A stretch of DNA of 20,997 nt from an uncultured Lachnospiraceae bacterium (GTDB lineage: Bacteria > Bacillota > Clostridia > Lachnospirales > Lachnospiraceae), in NCBI GenBank assembly GCA_910587155.1, contig CAJULA010000039.1, positions 1-20,997 of the forward strand. Reading direction: 5' to 3'. The position numbers were made by a program, and so were the translations under genes. The notes under the pieces were generated by a model. That model saw nothing but the letters and a program-made list of their open reading frames with translations. It made no database searches and was not told the origin of the DNA. Below, in pieces: positions 12,799 through 20,941 of this stretch. Numbering within the stretch: position 1 is the stretch's first letter; every line of letters begins with the position of its first letter.

Positions 12799-14850
12799 AT
12801 GAAGAAAAGGATTAAGATTAAAGGGAGACTGCGATCCTATCTGCAAGGTTCCATTATCATGGGGATTCTGCTGGCCCTGGTGAATCTTGTTATCTATCTG
12901 ATGGATTATCGTTCAGGGCTGCTGCTGACAGGAGCATTGCTGATTTATTTTATCGTAGTCTTTATGATGATGTTTTACAATAAGCCTGTCATTATGAATG
13001 AACTGATCAGTTTCGCAACCCAATATGGGCAGATTCAGAAAAGGCTTTTACGGGAAATGGAAATACCCTATGCGCTTCTTGATGAAGCCGGCAAAGTGAT
13101 CTGGAGCAATAAGGCGTTTGAAGCGGTCATACATAAGGAAAAAGGATATTTCAGATCCATTACTTCCATTTTTCCGGAACTGACAAAGGACAAGTTCCCG
13201 GAGGAAGAGGAAGAGTCGGAACTGGATCTGGAATTTGAGGAATGTGAATTTTCGGCGAAAATGAAGCGTATCTCACTGAAAGATATGGCATCTAACAGTG
13301 AGATATTTCAGGAACCCAATTACAAAGGCTATCTGATTGCCCTGTATCTGTATGATGAGACGGCACTGAAGATTGCTTTAAGAGAAAATGATAATCAGTC
13401 GCTGGCAGTAGGGATGATTTATCTGGACAATTATGAAGAATCCCTGGAGAGTGTGGAAGAGGTAAGGCGTTCCCTTCTGATTGCCCTGATAGACAGAAAG
13501 ATTAATAAATACATTGCTTCTCTTGACGGCATTGCCAAAAAGATTGAAAAGGATAAATATCTTGTTATCTTGCGCAAAGAATCGGTACTTCAGCTGGAAG
13601 AGAGCAAGTTTGACCTTTTGGATGATGTCAAGACTGTGAACATCGGAAATGAGATGGCGGTTACGCTGAGTATCGGGGTGGGGCTGGACGGGCTCAGCTA
13701 TACACAAAACTATGAGTTTTCCAGAACAGCCATTGATCTGGCGCTGGGCCGGGGCGGCGATCAGGCCGTGGTCAAGACATCCACTTCCATAACCTACTAT
13801 GGTGGTAAGAGCCAGCAGGTGGAAAAAAATACAAGGGTTAAGGCAAGGGTTAAGGCTCATGCGCTCAATGAGATCATTTCTTCCAAAGATAAAGTGCTGG
13901 TTATGGGACATCGGCTGGCTGATATGGACAGCTTCGGGGCGGCCATTGGTATCTATCGCATAGCGAAATCGCTGGAACGCAAAGCCCATATTGTGATTAA
14001 TGATGTGACTACGTCAGTGCGGCCTCTGTATGATATGTTTCAGCATAATGTCGAATATGAAGAAGACATGCTGATCAACAGCGCAGAGGCTGTGGAAGCG
14101 GCGGGAAACAATAATACCGTATTGGTTGTGGTGGATGTGAACAAGCCAAGCATTACGGAATGTCCGGAACTGTTGCATACCTGCAAATCCATTGTCGTAT
14201 TGGATCATCACCGCCAGGGTTTTGAAACCATAGAAAACGCGACGCTTTCTTATGTGGAGCCTTATGCTTCCTCCGCATGTGAGATGGTAACGGAGATTTT
14301 GCAGTATATTAAAGAGGGCATCCGTCTCCGGATTGAAGAAGCGAACTGTATGTATGCAGGTATCATCGTAGATACGAGCAATTTTACTACGAAAACAGGG
14401 GTCAGGACTTTTGAGGCGGCAGCGTACCTGCGCAGAAACGGCGCTGATGTGACAAGGGTGCGCAAGCTGTTTCGGGAAGATGCACTGGAGTACAAAACAA
14501 AAGCGGATGCAGTCAGTCAGGCGGAAATATACCGTGGAGATTTTGCCATTTCCGTCTGCTCCAGTGAGGGGGTTATGAGTCCCACGGTGCTGGGGGCACA
14601 GGCAGCCAATGAGTTGCTGAATATCAAGGGCATCAAAGCCAGTTTTGTTATGACACAATATCAGGGCAAGATTTATTTCAGTGCGCGGTCCATTGATGAA
14701 GTGAATGTTCAGGTGATCATGGAACGGTTAGGGGGCGGTGGTCACATGAACATAGCGGGTGCGCAGATGGAGGATGTTTCCATAGAAGAAGCGGTACGAG
14801 TAATGAAACACACATTGGATACTATGATAGAAGAGGGTGATTTGTCATGA
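12799..14850 (+). CDS. gdpP: Cyclic-di-AMP phosphodiesterase GdpP (DHH/DHHA1)
   Basis: GdpP hydrolyses c-di-AMP and so controls potassium, osmotic and cell-wall balance. The 683-residue protein has two N-terminal membrane helices (about 14-58), a PAS domain (about 84-150, IPYALLDEAGKVIWSNKAF), a degenerate GGDEF domain (about 190-340) lacking a true GGDEF signature, then DHH and DHHA1 domains. Metal-site motifs are Asp375 and Asp377 in LADMDSFGA, VVVDVNKPS, DHH at 469-471, Asp525 in VDTSNFT, and GGGGH at 645-649. Order and length match B. subtilis GdpP (YybT). The stop overlaps the rplI start by four bases (ATGA), the same gdpP-rplI coupling seen in Bacillus. Confidence 0.96.
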   Translation: MKKRIKIKGRLRSYLQGSIIMGILLALVNLVIYLMDYRSGLLLTGALLIYFIVVFMMMFYNKPVIMNELISFATQYGQIQKRLLREMEIPYALLDEAGKVIWSNKAFEAVIHKEKGYFRSITSIFPELTKDKFPEEEEESELDLEFEECEFSAKMKRISLKDMASNSEIFQEPNYKGYLIALYLYDETALKIALRENDNQSLAVGMIYLDNYEESLESVEEVRRSLLIALIDRKINKYIASLDGIAKKIEKDKYLVILRKESVLQLEESKFDLLDDVKTVNIGNEMAVTLSIGVGLDGLSYTQNYEFSRTAIDLALGRGGDQAVVKTSTSITYYGGKSQQVEKNTRVKARVKAHALNEIISSKDKVLVMGHRLADMDSFGAAIGIYRIAKSLERKAHIVINDVTTSVRPLYDMFQHNVEYEEDMLINSAEAVEAAGNNNTVLVVVDVNKPSITECPELLHTCKSIVVLDHHRQGFETIENATLSYVEPYASSACEMVTEILQYIKEGIRLRIEEANCMYAGIIVDTSNFTTKTGVRTFEAAAYLRRNGADVTRVRKLFREDALEYKTKADAVSQAEIYRGDFAISVCSSEGVMSPTVLGAQAANELLNIKGIKASFVMTQYQGKIYFSARSIDEVNVQVIMERLGGGGHMNIAGAQMEDVSIEEAVRVMKHTLDTMIEEGDLS

Positions 14851-15293
14851 AAATAATTTTATTGCAGGATGTGAAAAGCCTTGGTAAAAAAGGAGAGATT
14901 GTGGAAGCCAGCGACGGCTATGCGAGGAATTATATTCTGCCGAAAAAGCTGGGGGTGGAGGCAAACGCGCAGCATAGAAATGATCTCAAACTGCAGAAAG
15001 CAAACGAAGAGAAGGTGGCGAAACAGCAGCTGGAGGCGGCCAGGGAATTTGCAAAAGAGCTGGAGACAAAAGAAGTCGTCGTTAAGATGAAAGCCGGAGA
15101 AGGCGGCAGAGTGTTCGGTTCCGTATCTTCAAAAGAAATCGCACAGGCAGCAAAGGTTCAGTGTGGGATGGAAATTGATAAGAAAAAGATTCAGATGCAG
15201 GAACCGATCAAGAGCTTTGGCATCTTTGAAGTGACAGTGAAGCTGCATCCGAAAGTAAGTGGCAAGCTGAAAGTGAAAGTACAGGAAGACTGA
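14847..15293 (+). CDS. rplI: 50S ribosomal protein bL9
   Basis: bL9 binds 23S rRNA at the L1-stalk side of the large subunit. The 148-residue protein shows MKIILLQDVKSLGKKGEIVE, the signature DGYARNYILPKKLGVEA, a long central helix rich in Glu, Lys and Gln (about 45-75), and the C-terminal domain with GGRVFGSVSSKEIA and LHPKVSGKLKVKV. It starts inside the last codons of gdpP and is 14 bp from dnaB. Confidence 0.97.
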   Translation: MKIILLQDVKSLGKKGEIVEASDGYARNYILPKKLGVEANAQHRNDLKLQKANEEKVAKQQLEAAREFAKELETKEVVVKMKAGEGGRVFGSVSSKEIAQAAKVQCGMEIDKKKIQMQEPIKSFGIFEVTVKLHPKVSGKLKVKVQED

Positions 15294-15307
15294 CAGAAGG
15301 GAAACAT

Positions 15308-16645
15308 ATGGCGGCAATGGAAGAAGCGCTGTTAAAAAGGGTACTGCCCCATAGTGTGGAGGCGGAACAGTCAGTGATCGGTTCCATGCTGATGGATCGG
15401 GAGGCTATTGTCGTAGCGTCAGGGATCCTCCGGGGAGAAGATTTCTATGGCAGGCAGTATGGCGTTGTATTCGAAGCGATGGTGGAACTGAATGATGAGG
15501 GCAAACCGGCAGATCTGATCACTTTGCAAAACAGGCTCAAAGAGAAGGATGTCCCGCCCGAAATCAGTTCCCTGGAATTTATCAAGGACATGGTGGCAGC
15601 TGTACCCACATCAGCCAACATCAGGTATTATGCGGATATTGTCGCGGAAAAATCCACTTTGCGCAGACTGATCCGCCTGAATGAAGAAATTGCCAATACC
15701 TGCTATGCGGGAAAAGAAAGCCTGGAATACATACTGGAGGATACGGAAAAAAAGATATTTGATCTGCTGCAAAAGCGAAACAGCAGCGATTATGTGCCGA
15801 TTCGGGAGATTGTAATGAATGCGATGAACCGTATCGAGGCAGCCTCCAGAAATAAAGGGGTAGTGACCGGAATTCCGACGGGATTTATTGATCTGGATTA
15901 CAGGACGGCAGGGATGCAGCCTTCCGATCTGATTTTGCTGGCAGCCAGGCCCTCCATGGGAAAAACGGCATTTGTGCTCAATATTGCACAGTATGTTGCC
16001 TTTAAGCAGAATGAGACGGTGGCCATATTCAGTCTTGAGATGTCCAAGGAACAGCTGGTGAACCGACTGTTTTCCCTGGAATCCAAAGTGGATTCTCAGC
16101 ACATCAGAACCGGAAATCTGACCGATACAGAGTGGGAAAAATTGATTGAAAGTGCAGGAATTATTGGAAAGTCGCATCTGATTATTGATGATACGCCGGG
16201 GATCAGTATTTCTGAGCTTCGATCCAAATGCAGAAAGTATAAGCTGGAGCATGGGCTCAAAATGATTATTATAGATTATCTGCAGCTTATGTCAGGCAGT
16301 GGGCGTACCGATTCCAGACAACAGGAAATTTCTGATATTTCACGTTCGCTGAAGGCGCTTGCAAGAGAACTGAATGTTCCGGTGCTGGCACTGTCTCAGC
16401 TCAGCCGTGCAGTGGAACAGAGGCCGGATCATCGGCCCATGCTCTCTGATCTGCGGGAATCAGGAGCCATTGAACAGGATGCCGATGTGGTAATGTTTAT
16501 TTATCGCGATGATTATTATAATAAAGATACAGAATTGAAAGGTGTGGCGGAGGTGATCATAGCCAAACAGAGAAATGGTCCCATCGGAACCATTAATCTG
16601 GCATGGCTTCCGGATTACACAAAATTTGCCAATATACAGAAATAG
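15308..16645 (+). CDS. dnaB: Replicative DNA helicase
   Basis: This hexameric 5'-3' helicase unwinds the replication fork and interacts with primase. It is named dnaC in B. subtilis. The 445-residue protein has the N-terminal primase-binding domain (about 12-115, LPHSVEAEQSVIGSMLMD), a linker, and a RecA-like domain with Walker A ARPSMGKT (213-220), catalytic Glu244 in FSLEMS, Walker B IIIDYLQL (320-327), LSQLSRAVEQR and DLRESGAIEQDADVVMF. GAAGGGAA precedes the ATG; Met4 is an alternative start. No intein is present. It is third in gdpP-rplI-dnaB, an order shared with Bacillus. Confidence 0.97.
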   Translation: MAAMEEALLKRVLPHSVEAEQSVIGSMLMDREAIVVASGILRGEDFYGRQYGVVFEAMVELNDEGKPADLITLQNRLKEKDVPPEISSLEFIKDMVAAVPTSANIRYYADIVAEKSTLRRLIRLNEEIANTCYAGKESLEYILEDTEKKIFDLLQKRNSSDYVPIREIVMNAMNRIEAASRNKGVVTGIPTGFIDLDYRTAGMQPSDLILLAARPSMGKTAFVLNIAQYVAFKQNETVAIFSLEMSKEQLVNRLFSLESKVDSQHIRTGNLTDTEWEKLIESAGIIGKSHLIIDDTPGISISELRSKCRKYKLEHGLKMIIIDYLQLMSGSGRTDSRQQEISDISRSLKALARELNVPVLALSQLSRAVEQRPDHRPMLSDLRESGAIEQDADVVMFIYRDDYYNKDTELKGVAEVIIAKQRNGPIGTINLAWLPDYTKFANIQK

Positions 16646-16747
16646 CTTACAGGATACGAAAGAGGACAGGCATTAAAGGGCCGGTTCTCTTTGTCTGTTT
16701 TACGGGAAAAACAAGTATTGCGATCAGGACTGACAGGAGGAAAAGGT

Positions 16748-17404
16748 ATGGAACAGAAAATGTACATGATTTCGGATGCGGCAAAACAGGTAGAGGTGGA
16801 AAGCCATGTATTGCGCTACTGGGAAGAGGAACTGGAACTTCCCATTAAGCGCAATAAGCTGGGGCACCGTTATTATACGCCGGATGATGTAAACAGGCTG
16901 AAACGGGTAAAGACGATGAAAGAACAGGGATTTCAGCTGAAAGCTATCAGAAAAGCGTTGAAGCAGGAAATGGAAGGAGCGGAAGAACAAAAAGAGCTAA
17001 TGGCACAGGAACATGTCATGAACGGTGAAAACAGTCTGGTCAGCGAAAGCGAAGCGATGGGACTTTCAAAGGATGGCAGTGTACATAGTGTGGAAACGGA
17101 GCATAGCCTGCATGTCAGGGAAGAAAAAGCCTCTGAGGATGGGGATAAGGCATACAGACTGCAGGTGCTGCTAAAAACTATGATTGCAGATGCAGTCAGA
17201 GAGGAGAATCAGATTTTCTGCGATCAGATCCGGGAGAGTATGTTGAAAGAGCTGGATTATCAGTTCAGGCTGCAGGAAGAGAGGGAGGAAATCCGTGAAA
17301 ATGAAAGAATCAGACGTGAAGAGGAGCATTTTCGTAAGATTGATGAGTTGATCCGGGAAAAAGCAGCAAAGAAAGAGAAAAGAAAAAAGCACTCATTCTT
17401 TTGA
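16748..17404 (+). CDS. MerR-type HTH protein with coiled-coil tail (RacA-like layout)
   Basis: The 218-residue protein starts at ATG 16748 behind AGGAGG (16735-16740). Residues 1-72 are a MerR DNA-binding head: MYMISDAAKQVEVESHVLRYWEEE, then RNKLGHRYYTPDDVNRLKRV and EQGFQLKAIRKAL. No effector-binding domain follows. Instead there is an acidic, low-complexity linker (75-135) and a long helix very rich in Glu, Arg and Lys (about 140-218) ending in a basic KKEKRKK tail. This head-plus-coiled-coil layout resembles B. subtilis RacA, a chromosome-anchoring protein, but similarity beyond layout cannot be claimed. It follows dnaB by 102 bp, so a link to replication or segregation is reasonable inference. 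Confidence 0.82.
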   Translation: MEQKMYMISDAAKQVEVESHVLRYWEEELELPIKRNKLGHRYYTPDDVNRLKRVKTMKEQGFQLKAIRKALKQEMEGAEEQKELMAQEHVMNGENSLVSESEAMGLSKDGSVHSVETEHSLHVREEKASEDGDKAYRLQVLLKTMIADAVREENQIFCDQIRESMLKELDYQFRLQEEREEIRENERIRREEEHFRKIDELIREKAAKKEKRKKHSFF

Positions 17405-17412
17405 GTGCTTTT
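17383..17412 (+). terminator. Bidirectional intrinsic terminator overlapping a stop codon
   Basis: GCACTCA (17389-17395) pairs with TGAGTGC (17402-17408), flanked by an A tract (17383-17388) and a T tract (17409-17412), so it can work on both strands. The TGA stop of the MerR-type gene (17402-17404) is inside the 3' arm. On the minus strand it follows the ferredoxin stop by about 40 bases, so it serves two convergent units. Confidence 0.88.
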
Positions 17413-17449
17413 GTATCTTTTCCGCCAGAATGGAATGATCCGTATGCAA

Positions 17450-17620
17450 TTACTCTTCAGAAATAGAACCTGTAGGGCATGCGCCTGCACAAGAGCCGCA
17501 GCTGATGCACTTATCGGGATCAATCTGGAACTGTGTATCCCCCATACTGATAGCGCCTACAGGGCACTGGCCTTCACATGCGCCGCAGCTTACACAAGCA
17601 TCACTGATTACATATGCCAT
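17450..17620 (-). CDS. 2[4Fe-4S] clostridial-type ferredoxin
   Basis: This 56-residue protein carries two complete [4Fe-4S] motifs: C9, C12, C15, C19-Pro and C38, C41, C44, C48-Pro, each C-x2-C-x2-C-x3-C-P. The sequence begins MAYVISDACVSCGAC and ends GSISEE. Length and symmetry match the small clostridial ferredoxins that carry low-potential electrons in anaerobic metabolism. A strong SD (AAGGAGGAT on the minus strand, 17628-17636) precedes the ATG at 17620. It is 130 bp downstream of pflA on the same strand, with its own likely promoter. It might reduce the PflA cluster, but that is only suggested by position. Confidence 0.96.
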   Translation of the reverse strand: MAYVISDACVSCGACEGQCPVGAISMGDTQFQIDPDKCISCGSCAGACPTGSISEE

Positions 17621-17649
17621 AACAATATCCTCCTTAGATTCTGATTTTT

Positions 17650-17669
17650 ATTGATAGATTGTTATCAAT
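17650..17669 (-). promoter_or_regulatory. Palindromic operator candidate in the ferredoxin leader
   Basis: ATTGATA (17650-17656) and TATCAAT (17663-17669) are perfect 7-bp arms around a 6-base spacer. The site lies just downstream of the predicted start point and upstream of the SD, where a repressor could block transcription. It is AT-rich and shares TGATA/TATCA half-sites with Fur-family boxes, but the spacing is not the classical one. Confidence 0.45.
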
Positions 17670-17679
17670 TTCCAAATTT

Positions 17680-17708
17680 ATTTTAATACAAATATATTCT
17701 GAATACAA
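17680..17708 (-). promoter_or_regulatory. Likely ferredoxin promoter
   Basis: Read on the minus strand, TTGTAT (17708-17703) is 17 bp from TAAAAT (17685-17680). Transcription should start near 17673, about 53 bases before the ferredoxin ATG, so the ferredoxin can be made independently of pflA. Confidence 0.55.
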
Positions 17709-17716
17709 GTAGAAAA

Positions 17717-17748
17717 TGCAGGAAATCCGGTCAGGCTGATCCGGTGCA
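17717..17748 (-). terminator. Weak hairpin after pflA
   Basis: On the minus strand TGCA (17748-17745) and TGCA (17720-17717) flank CCGG-A-TCA-GCC-TGA-CCGG, followed by TTTTCT. The stem is imperfect and the T run short, so termination would be partial at best. Confidence 0.3.
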
Positions 17749-17750
17749 TG

Positions 17751-18509
17751 TCAGGGAGCCGCGTCTTTTGCACGACGTGCCTTGATTCCGTCCAATATGA
17801 CCTGCTTTTTTTCGATGACTTTGTTTTTATCCATGGGCTCCACCCCGTCCAGCTTATAGGGGATTCCCAGCTTTTCATATTTTACCTTGCCCATCGTATG
17901 ATAGGGCAGGACATCCAGCGCCTTCAAGGTCTTTAGTCCACCGATAAAGTACCCCAGCTGATGCAGATATTTATCATCATCGGTAATACCCGGCACGACC
18001 ACATGACGTATCCAGATGGCAATGCCCTTTTCGGAAAGATATTCTGCAAACGCGAGAATTTTGTCATTGGGCTGGGCTGTTAGTTCTTTGTGCTTTTCCG
18101 GATCAATGTGCTTGATATCCAGCATGACGAGGTCGGTAAGGGTGAGCAGTTTATCCAGCTTTTCCATCCAGACATGATGATCCGGATTAAACGCAATACC
18201 GGAAGAGTCAATGCAGGTATGGATATTTTTTTCTTTTGCAAGGGTAAACAATTCAATAAGAAAATCCACCTGCATCAGGGGTTCGCCGCCTGTGACGGTA
18301 ATACCGCCTCCTTTATAAAAGCTGACATTTCTTTCATACTGCTCAATAATCTCACTGGCTTCCATGACAGTGCCCGCATTCATCTCCCAGGTATCAGGAT
18401 TGTGACAATAGGCACAGCGCATCGGACATCCCTGTACAAATACCACAAAACGTACACCTGGTCCGTCTACGGTGCCAAAGGATTCCAGAGAATGGATTCT
18501 GCCGCTCAT
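17751..18509 (-). CDS. pflA: Pyruvate formate-lyase activating enzyme (radical SAM)
   Basis: PflA uses SAM and a [4Fe-4S] cluster to put the glycyl radical on pyruvate formate-lyase. The 252-residue protein has the classic N-terminus GRIHSLESFGTVDGPGVRF and the radical SAM triad C28-x3-C32-x2-C35 in GCPMRCAYCHNP. TVTGGEPLMQ, VMLDIKHIDPEKH, IRHVVVPGITDD and LPYHTMGKVKYEKLGI follow, all typical. AAAGGCGG precedes the ATG. No pflB lies upstream on this strand, where a divergent AraC-type gene begins instead, so its target lyase is elsewhere or is another glycyl-radical enzyme. The leader contains CAGC-TTCG-GCTG, a stable UUCG-type hairpin (18549-18560), next to the palindrome CTGACGTCAG (18542-18551). 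Confidence 0.95.
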   Translation of the reverse strand: MSGRIHSLESFGTVDGPGVRFVVFVQGCPMRCAYCHNPDTWEMNAGTVMEASEIIEQYERNVSFYKGGGITVTGGEPLMQVDFLIELFTLAKEKNIHTCIDSSGIAFNPDHHVWMEKLDKLLTLTDLVMLDIKHIDPEKHKELTAQPNDKILAFAEYLSEKGIAIWIRHVVVPGITDDDKYLHQLGYFIGGLKTLKALDVLPYHTMGKVKYEKLGIPYKLDGVEPMDKNKVIEKKQVILDGIKARRAKDAAP

Positions 18510-18617
18510 GATTATAACCGCCTTTCTATACGATATATTTACTGACGTCAGCCGAAGCTGCCCACTATAAAAAGTATACTATCTGTCACCGGAAAAAGCC
18601 AGTGCTTTTCTATTTAT

Positions 18618-18646
18618 TTGACGAAATTATCACCGGATGATAATAT
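18618..18646 (+). promoter_or_regulatory. Promoter of the AraC-type sensor-regulator
   Basis: TTGACG (18618-18623) and TAATAT (18641-18646) are 17 bp apart, with TGA directly before the -10 box. It points away from pflA and leaves a leader of about 48 bases before GTG 18701. Confidence 0.65.
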
Positions 18647-18700
18647 GAAGAAAGTGCGGCGGAAAAGTTTGGGGAACCGTGATGCAGGGAGGAAAGAAAA

Positions 18701-20635
18701 GTGATACGGAAGAGAAAGACGATACCATTGAAAAAATTATATTATCTTGCTTTTGTTTTTCTGATTGTGATTCCCTTTCTGGCGGCATTGCTGATTGCGT
18801 TGTTTGTGTTGAACAAGCAGTTTAAAAGGCAGGCAATAGAGAATATAGAGAGGGCGCAGGATACCATTGTTACGGAACTTATTTCGGATATCAATGTGAT
18901 GTCTATGCGCCTTTCCCATCTGATCCATACCAATAACAATGAAATCATTGATTACGCGGCAGGAACGGATACCAGTGATATCCTGGAAAAATATGAGTAT
19001 GAACAGCAGCTTACGCAGGCGGGGAGCCTTGCCCTGGAGCCGGTGAAAGATATTCTTTCCGTTGGTTTTTATATGAAGGATGGACGGGAAACCTATATCA
19101 AGAATAAAATTAACCGGGGGCCGAGCCAGATCAAAGAGATGAAATGGTATCAGGCGGCGCTGGAGCACCCCAATACCGTGTTTGTTGGGTCTTTTCATAC
19201 AAAATCTGCCAATGACCTGTTTCACGGCGGGAAAAAGGACCTGTTTGTTCTTGTTTTTGCCCTTTCGCCCAATGTTTCGACGGATCGTTCCAAAAAGCTG
19301 GAAATGGTGACATTTTACCAGATTACAGGCGCAGGGGAAACGATCCGGGAATATAACCAGAATTATCAAAGAGGTAATAACAAATTGGGGATTACCAGGG
19401 TCACGGATGAGGAGGGCAATATCATTTTTGATACGACGGAGGATCAGGATTTTCCTGAAGCAGAATATATCAGAGTGATCAGTGATGTTAAATTTGGAAA
19501 TACCATCTGGTATGTGGAAAGTTATATCAGGGCAAAGGAATTGACAGAAGAATTCTGGAGTGTGGCGCGGATGATCGTTTTGGCGGCGGTACTGATCTTT
19601 CTTCTGGCGGGATATTACTTTAATTATTTTCTGCAGGGAATCATTAATCCGGTTGCGGAGATTAATCATGGACTGAAAAGAGTGGAAGACGGTGAACTGG
19701 ATGTGCATATATCGCCACAGGGACAGTTTGAGGTGCGCAGTATGATCCATCAGTTTAATGCCATGGTACGCCGAATCCGGGCATTAATTGAAGAATATGA
19801 GGAGAAAAGAAGAAAAGGGGAGAAAAAGCCGGAGGATTATTTGAAAGAACTGGTATCGGGCATGCAGATGCCGCAGAGAGTTCATGAACAGTATCCCGAA
19901 CTGTTCGGAGAAAGATATGTGTTGATTGGTATCAGCGCCGGACAATATCCACCGGGGCAGAAAAATATGGATATGGCAGAAAAGCTGACGGAGGGGTTTG
20001 AGAGAAACCATCGTTTTGCCGCAAGATGTGTTCTGTACAGGGAGAGTGTGACGTTTTTTCTTGTTTTATACAGGATTAGCGAGACGGATGTCCGATTTCA
20101 GATCAGTCGTATGCTGAATGAGCTGCAGGAAACAACAGGGAAGGAATATGGTGTGCAGCTTTCTGCCTGTGTAGGAAAGGAAATGTATGGCTGGGAATCA
20201 TTTATGGAAGGATTGAACGAGATACGCAGAAAGAATTGCCTTTCCATCCTGTTGTGGCTTACGAATCTTTTTTCCTGGATCATGGATTATTCGGCATCAA
20301 AACTGAATGTATCGGAAACGGATATTATGATCAGGGCAAAACGGTACATTGCCGATCACTATGAAGATGCACAGTTATCCCTTTCCATGGTGGCAGAGTA
20401 TGTGGGATTAAATGAAAAATACTTTACAAATCGCTTTACGAAAGAAACCGGTGAGACATTTTCCGGCTATCTGAAAGATCTGCGGATGCAGAAAGCACAG
20501 GAACTGCTTCGGACAACGAGCTTCAAAATATATGAAATTTCTGAGATGGTGGGATACCATAATGCGGAGCATTTTACAAGAATGTTTAAGAAGGTGAATG
20601 GAGTAAGCCCCGCACAATACAGAAAAATGCTCTGA
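18701..20635 (+). CDS. Membrane-bound AraC-family sensor-regulator (YesN-like)
   Basis: This 644-residue protein joins an extracellular sensor to an AraC DNA-binding head in one chain. It starts at GTG 18701 behind GGGAGGAAAG (18688-18697). Order of parts: membrane helix 1 (about 14-37), an extracellular Cache-like sensor (38-285), membrane helix 2 (about 289-312), a HAMP-type linker (about 312-370), a cytoplasmic region (375-535) and two helix-turn-helix units (542-644) ending in ISEMVGYHNAEHFTRMFKKVNG and GVSPAQYRK. Such proteins in Firmicutes usually control adjacent sugar ABC transporters and polysaccharide genes. Here the next gene is only a broken lipoprotein, which fits a lost or displaced transporter locus. 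Induction by a glycan or oligosaccharide is inference. Confidence 0.92.
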   Translation: MIRKRKTIPLKKLYYLAFVFLIVIPFLAALLIALFVLNKQFKRQAIENIERAQDTIVTELISDINVMSMRLSHLIHTNNNEIIDYAAGTDTSDILEKYEYEQQLTQAGSLALEPVKDILSVGFYMKDGRETYIKNKINRGPSQIKEMKWYQAALEHPNTVFVGSFHTKSANDLFHGGKKDLFVLVFALSPNVSTDRSKKLEMVTFYQITGAGETIREYNQNYQRGNNKLGITRVTDEEGNIIFDTTEDQDFPEAEYIRVISDVKFGNTIWYVESYIRAKELTEEFWSVARMIVLAAVLIFLLAGYYFNYFLQGIINPVAEINHGLKRVEDGELDVHISPQGQFEVRSMIHQFNAMVRRIRALIEEYEEKRRKGEKKPEDYLKELVSGMQMPQRVHEQYPELFGERYVLIGISAGQYPPGQKNMDMAEKLTEGFERNHRFAARCVLYRESVTFFLVLYRISETDVRFQISRMLNELQETTGKEYGVQLSACVGKEMYGWESFMEGLNEIRRKNCLSILLWLTNLFSWIMDYSASKLNVSETDIMIRAKRYIADHYEDAQLSLSMVAEYVGLNEKYFTNRFTKETGETFSGYLKDLRMQKAQELLRTTSFKIYEISEMVGYHNAEHFTRMFKKVNGVSPAQYRKML

Positions 20636-20650
20636 AAGACAGCATTTTTC
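20622..20650 (+). terminator. Possible terminator of the AraC-type gene
   Basis: GAAAAATGCT (20622-20631) and AGCATTTTTC (20641-20650) are perfect 10-bp complements around a 9-base loop, with five Ts in the 3' arm. The TGA stop (20633-20635) is in the loop. The stem is AT-rich, so efficiency may be modest. Confidence 0.5.
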
Positions 20651-20679
20651 TTACAAAAGATAAGAAAATCTTACAAAAG
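20649..20679 (+). promoter_or_regulatory. Direct-repeat operator candidate for the AraC-type regulator
   Basis: TCTTACAAAAG occurs at 20649-20659 and again at 20669-20679, a 20-bp period that puts both copies on about the same face of the helix. AraC-family proteins commonly bind such paired direct repeats upstream of target promoters. The pair lies between the regulator and the lipoprotein start. A weak extended -10, TGCTATGCT (20758-20766), lies downstream. Confidence 0.5.
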
Positions 20680-20809
20680 GTCAGATTTGGGGCAAAATGG
20701 AAACTGTAAAAAGATCAGAAAAAGTGACAATAAGAAATGGAGGATGCCGGGGATGCCTGCTATGCTGAATGCGTGGTAGATCAAGTATAGAAAGGGAGGT
20801 ATCACTCAA

Positions 20810-20902
20810 ATGAAAAGAAAATTTGCAGCAACTCTTTTAGCATGTGCACTTCTGGCAGTTACCCTGACAGGATGCGGCGGGAGTGAAACAGGAGGCCGCT
20901 GA
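20810..20902 (+). pseudogene. Truncated lipoprotein, probably a former ABC solute-binding protein
   Basis: A strong SD (AAGGGAGGT, 20792-20800) precedes ATG 20810. The frame encodes a complete lipoprotein signal: the basic start MKRKF, a hydrophobic stretch, and the lipobox LTGC with Cys22, then GGSETGGR and a stop after 30 codons. Solute-binding lipoproteins of sugar ABC transporters begin exactly this way and often follow AraC regulators of this type. The second frame reads EAAEKHSIF after GG and then stops, so a single frameshift does not rescue it. Deletion or an inserted element just past the signal is likely. It could also be a short lipopeptide, but I favour a broken gene. Confidence 0.65.
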
Positions 20903-20941
20903 AAAACATTCTATTTTTTGATATTAAATTTTTGAGGCACG

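Noticed and set aside
13378..14658. Two long minus-strand frames in gdpP
   Set aside because: Antisense shadows of gdpP, with His/Cys-rich random composition.
17405..17644. 79-codon plus-strand frame
   Set aside because: It is the reverse reading of the ferredoxin; its cysteine-rich look comes from the real gene's Cys and Ala codons.
18737..19750. 337-codon minus-strand frame in the AraC-type gene
   Set aside because: Antisense shadow; the plus-strand protein has clear domains throughout.
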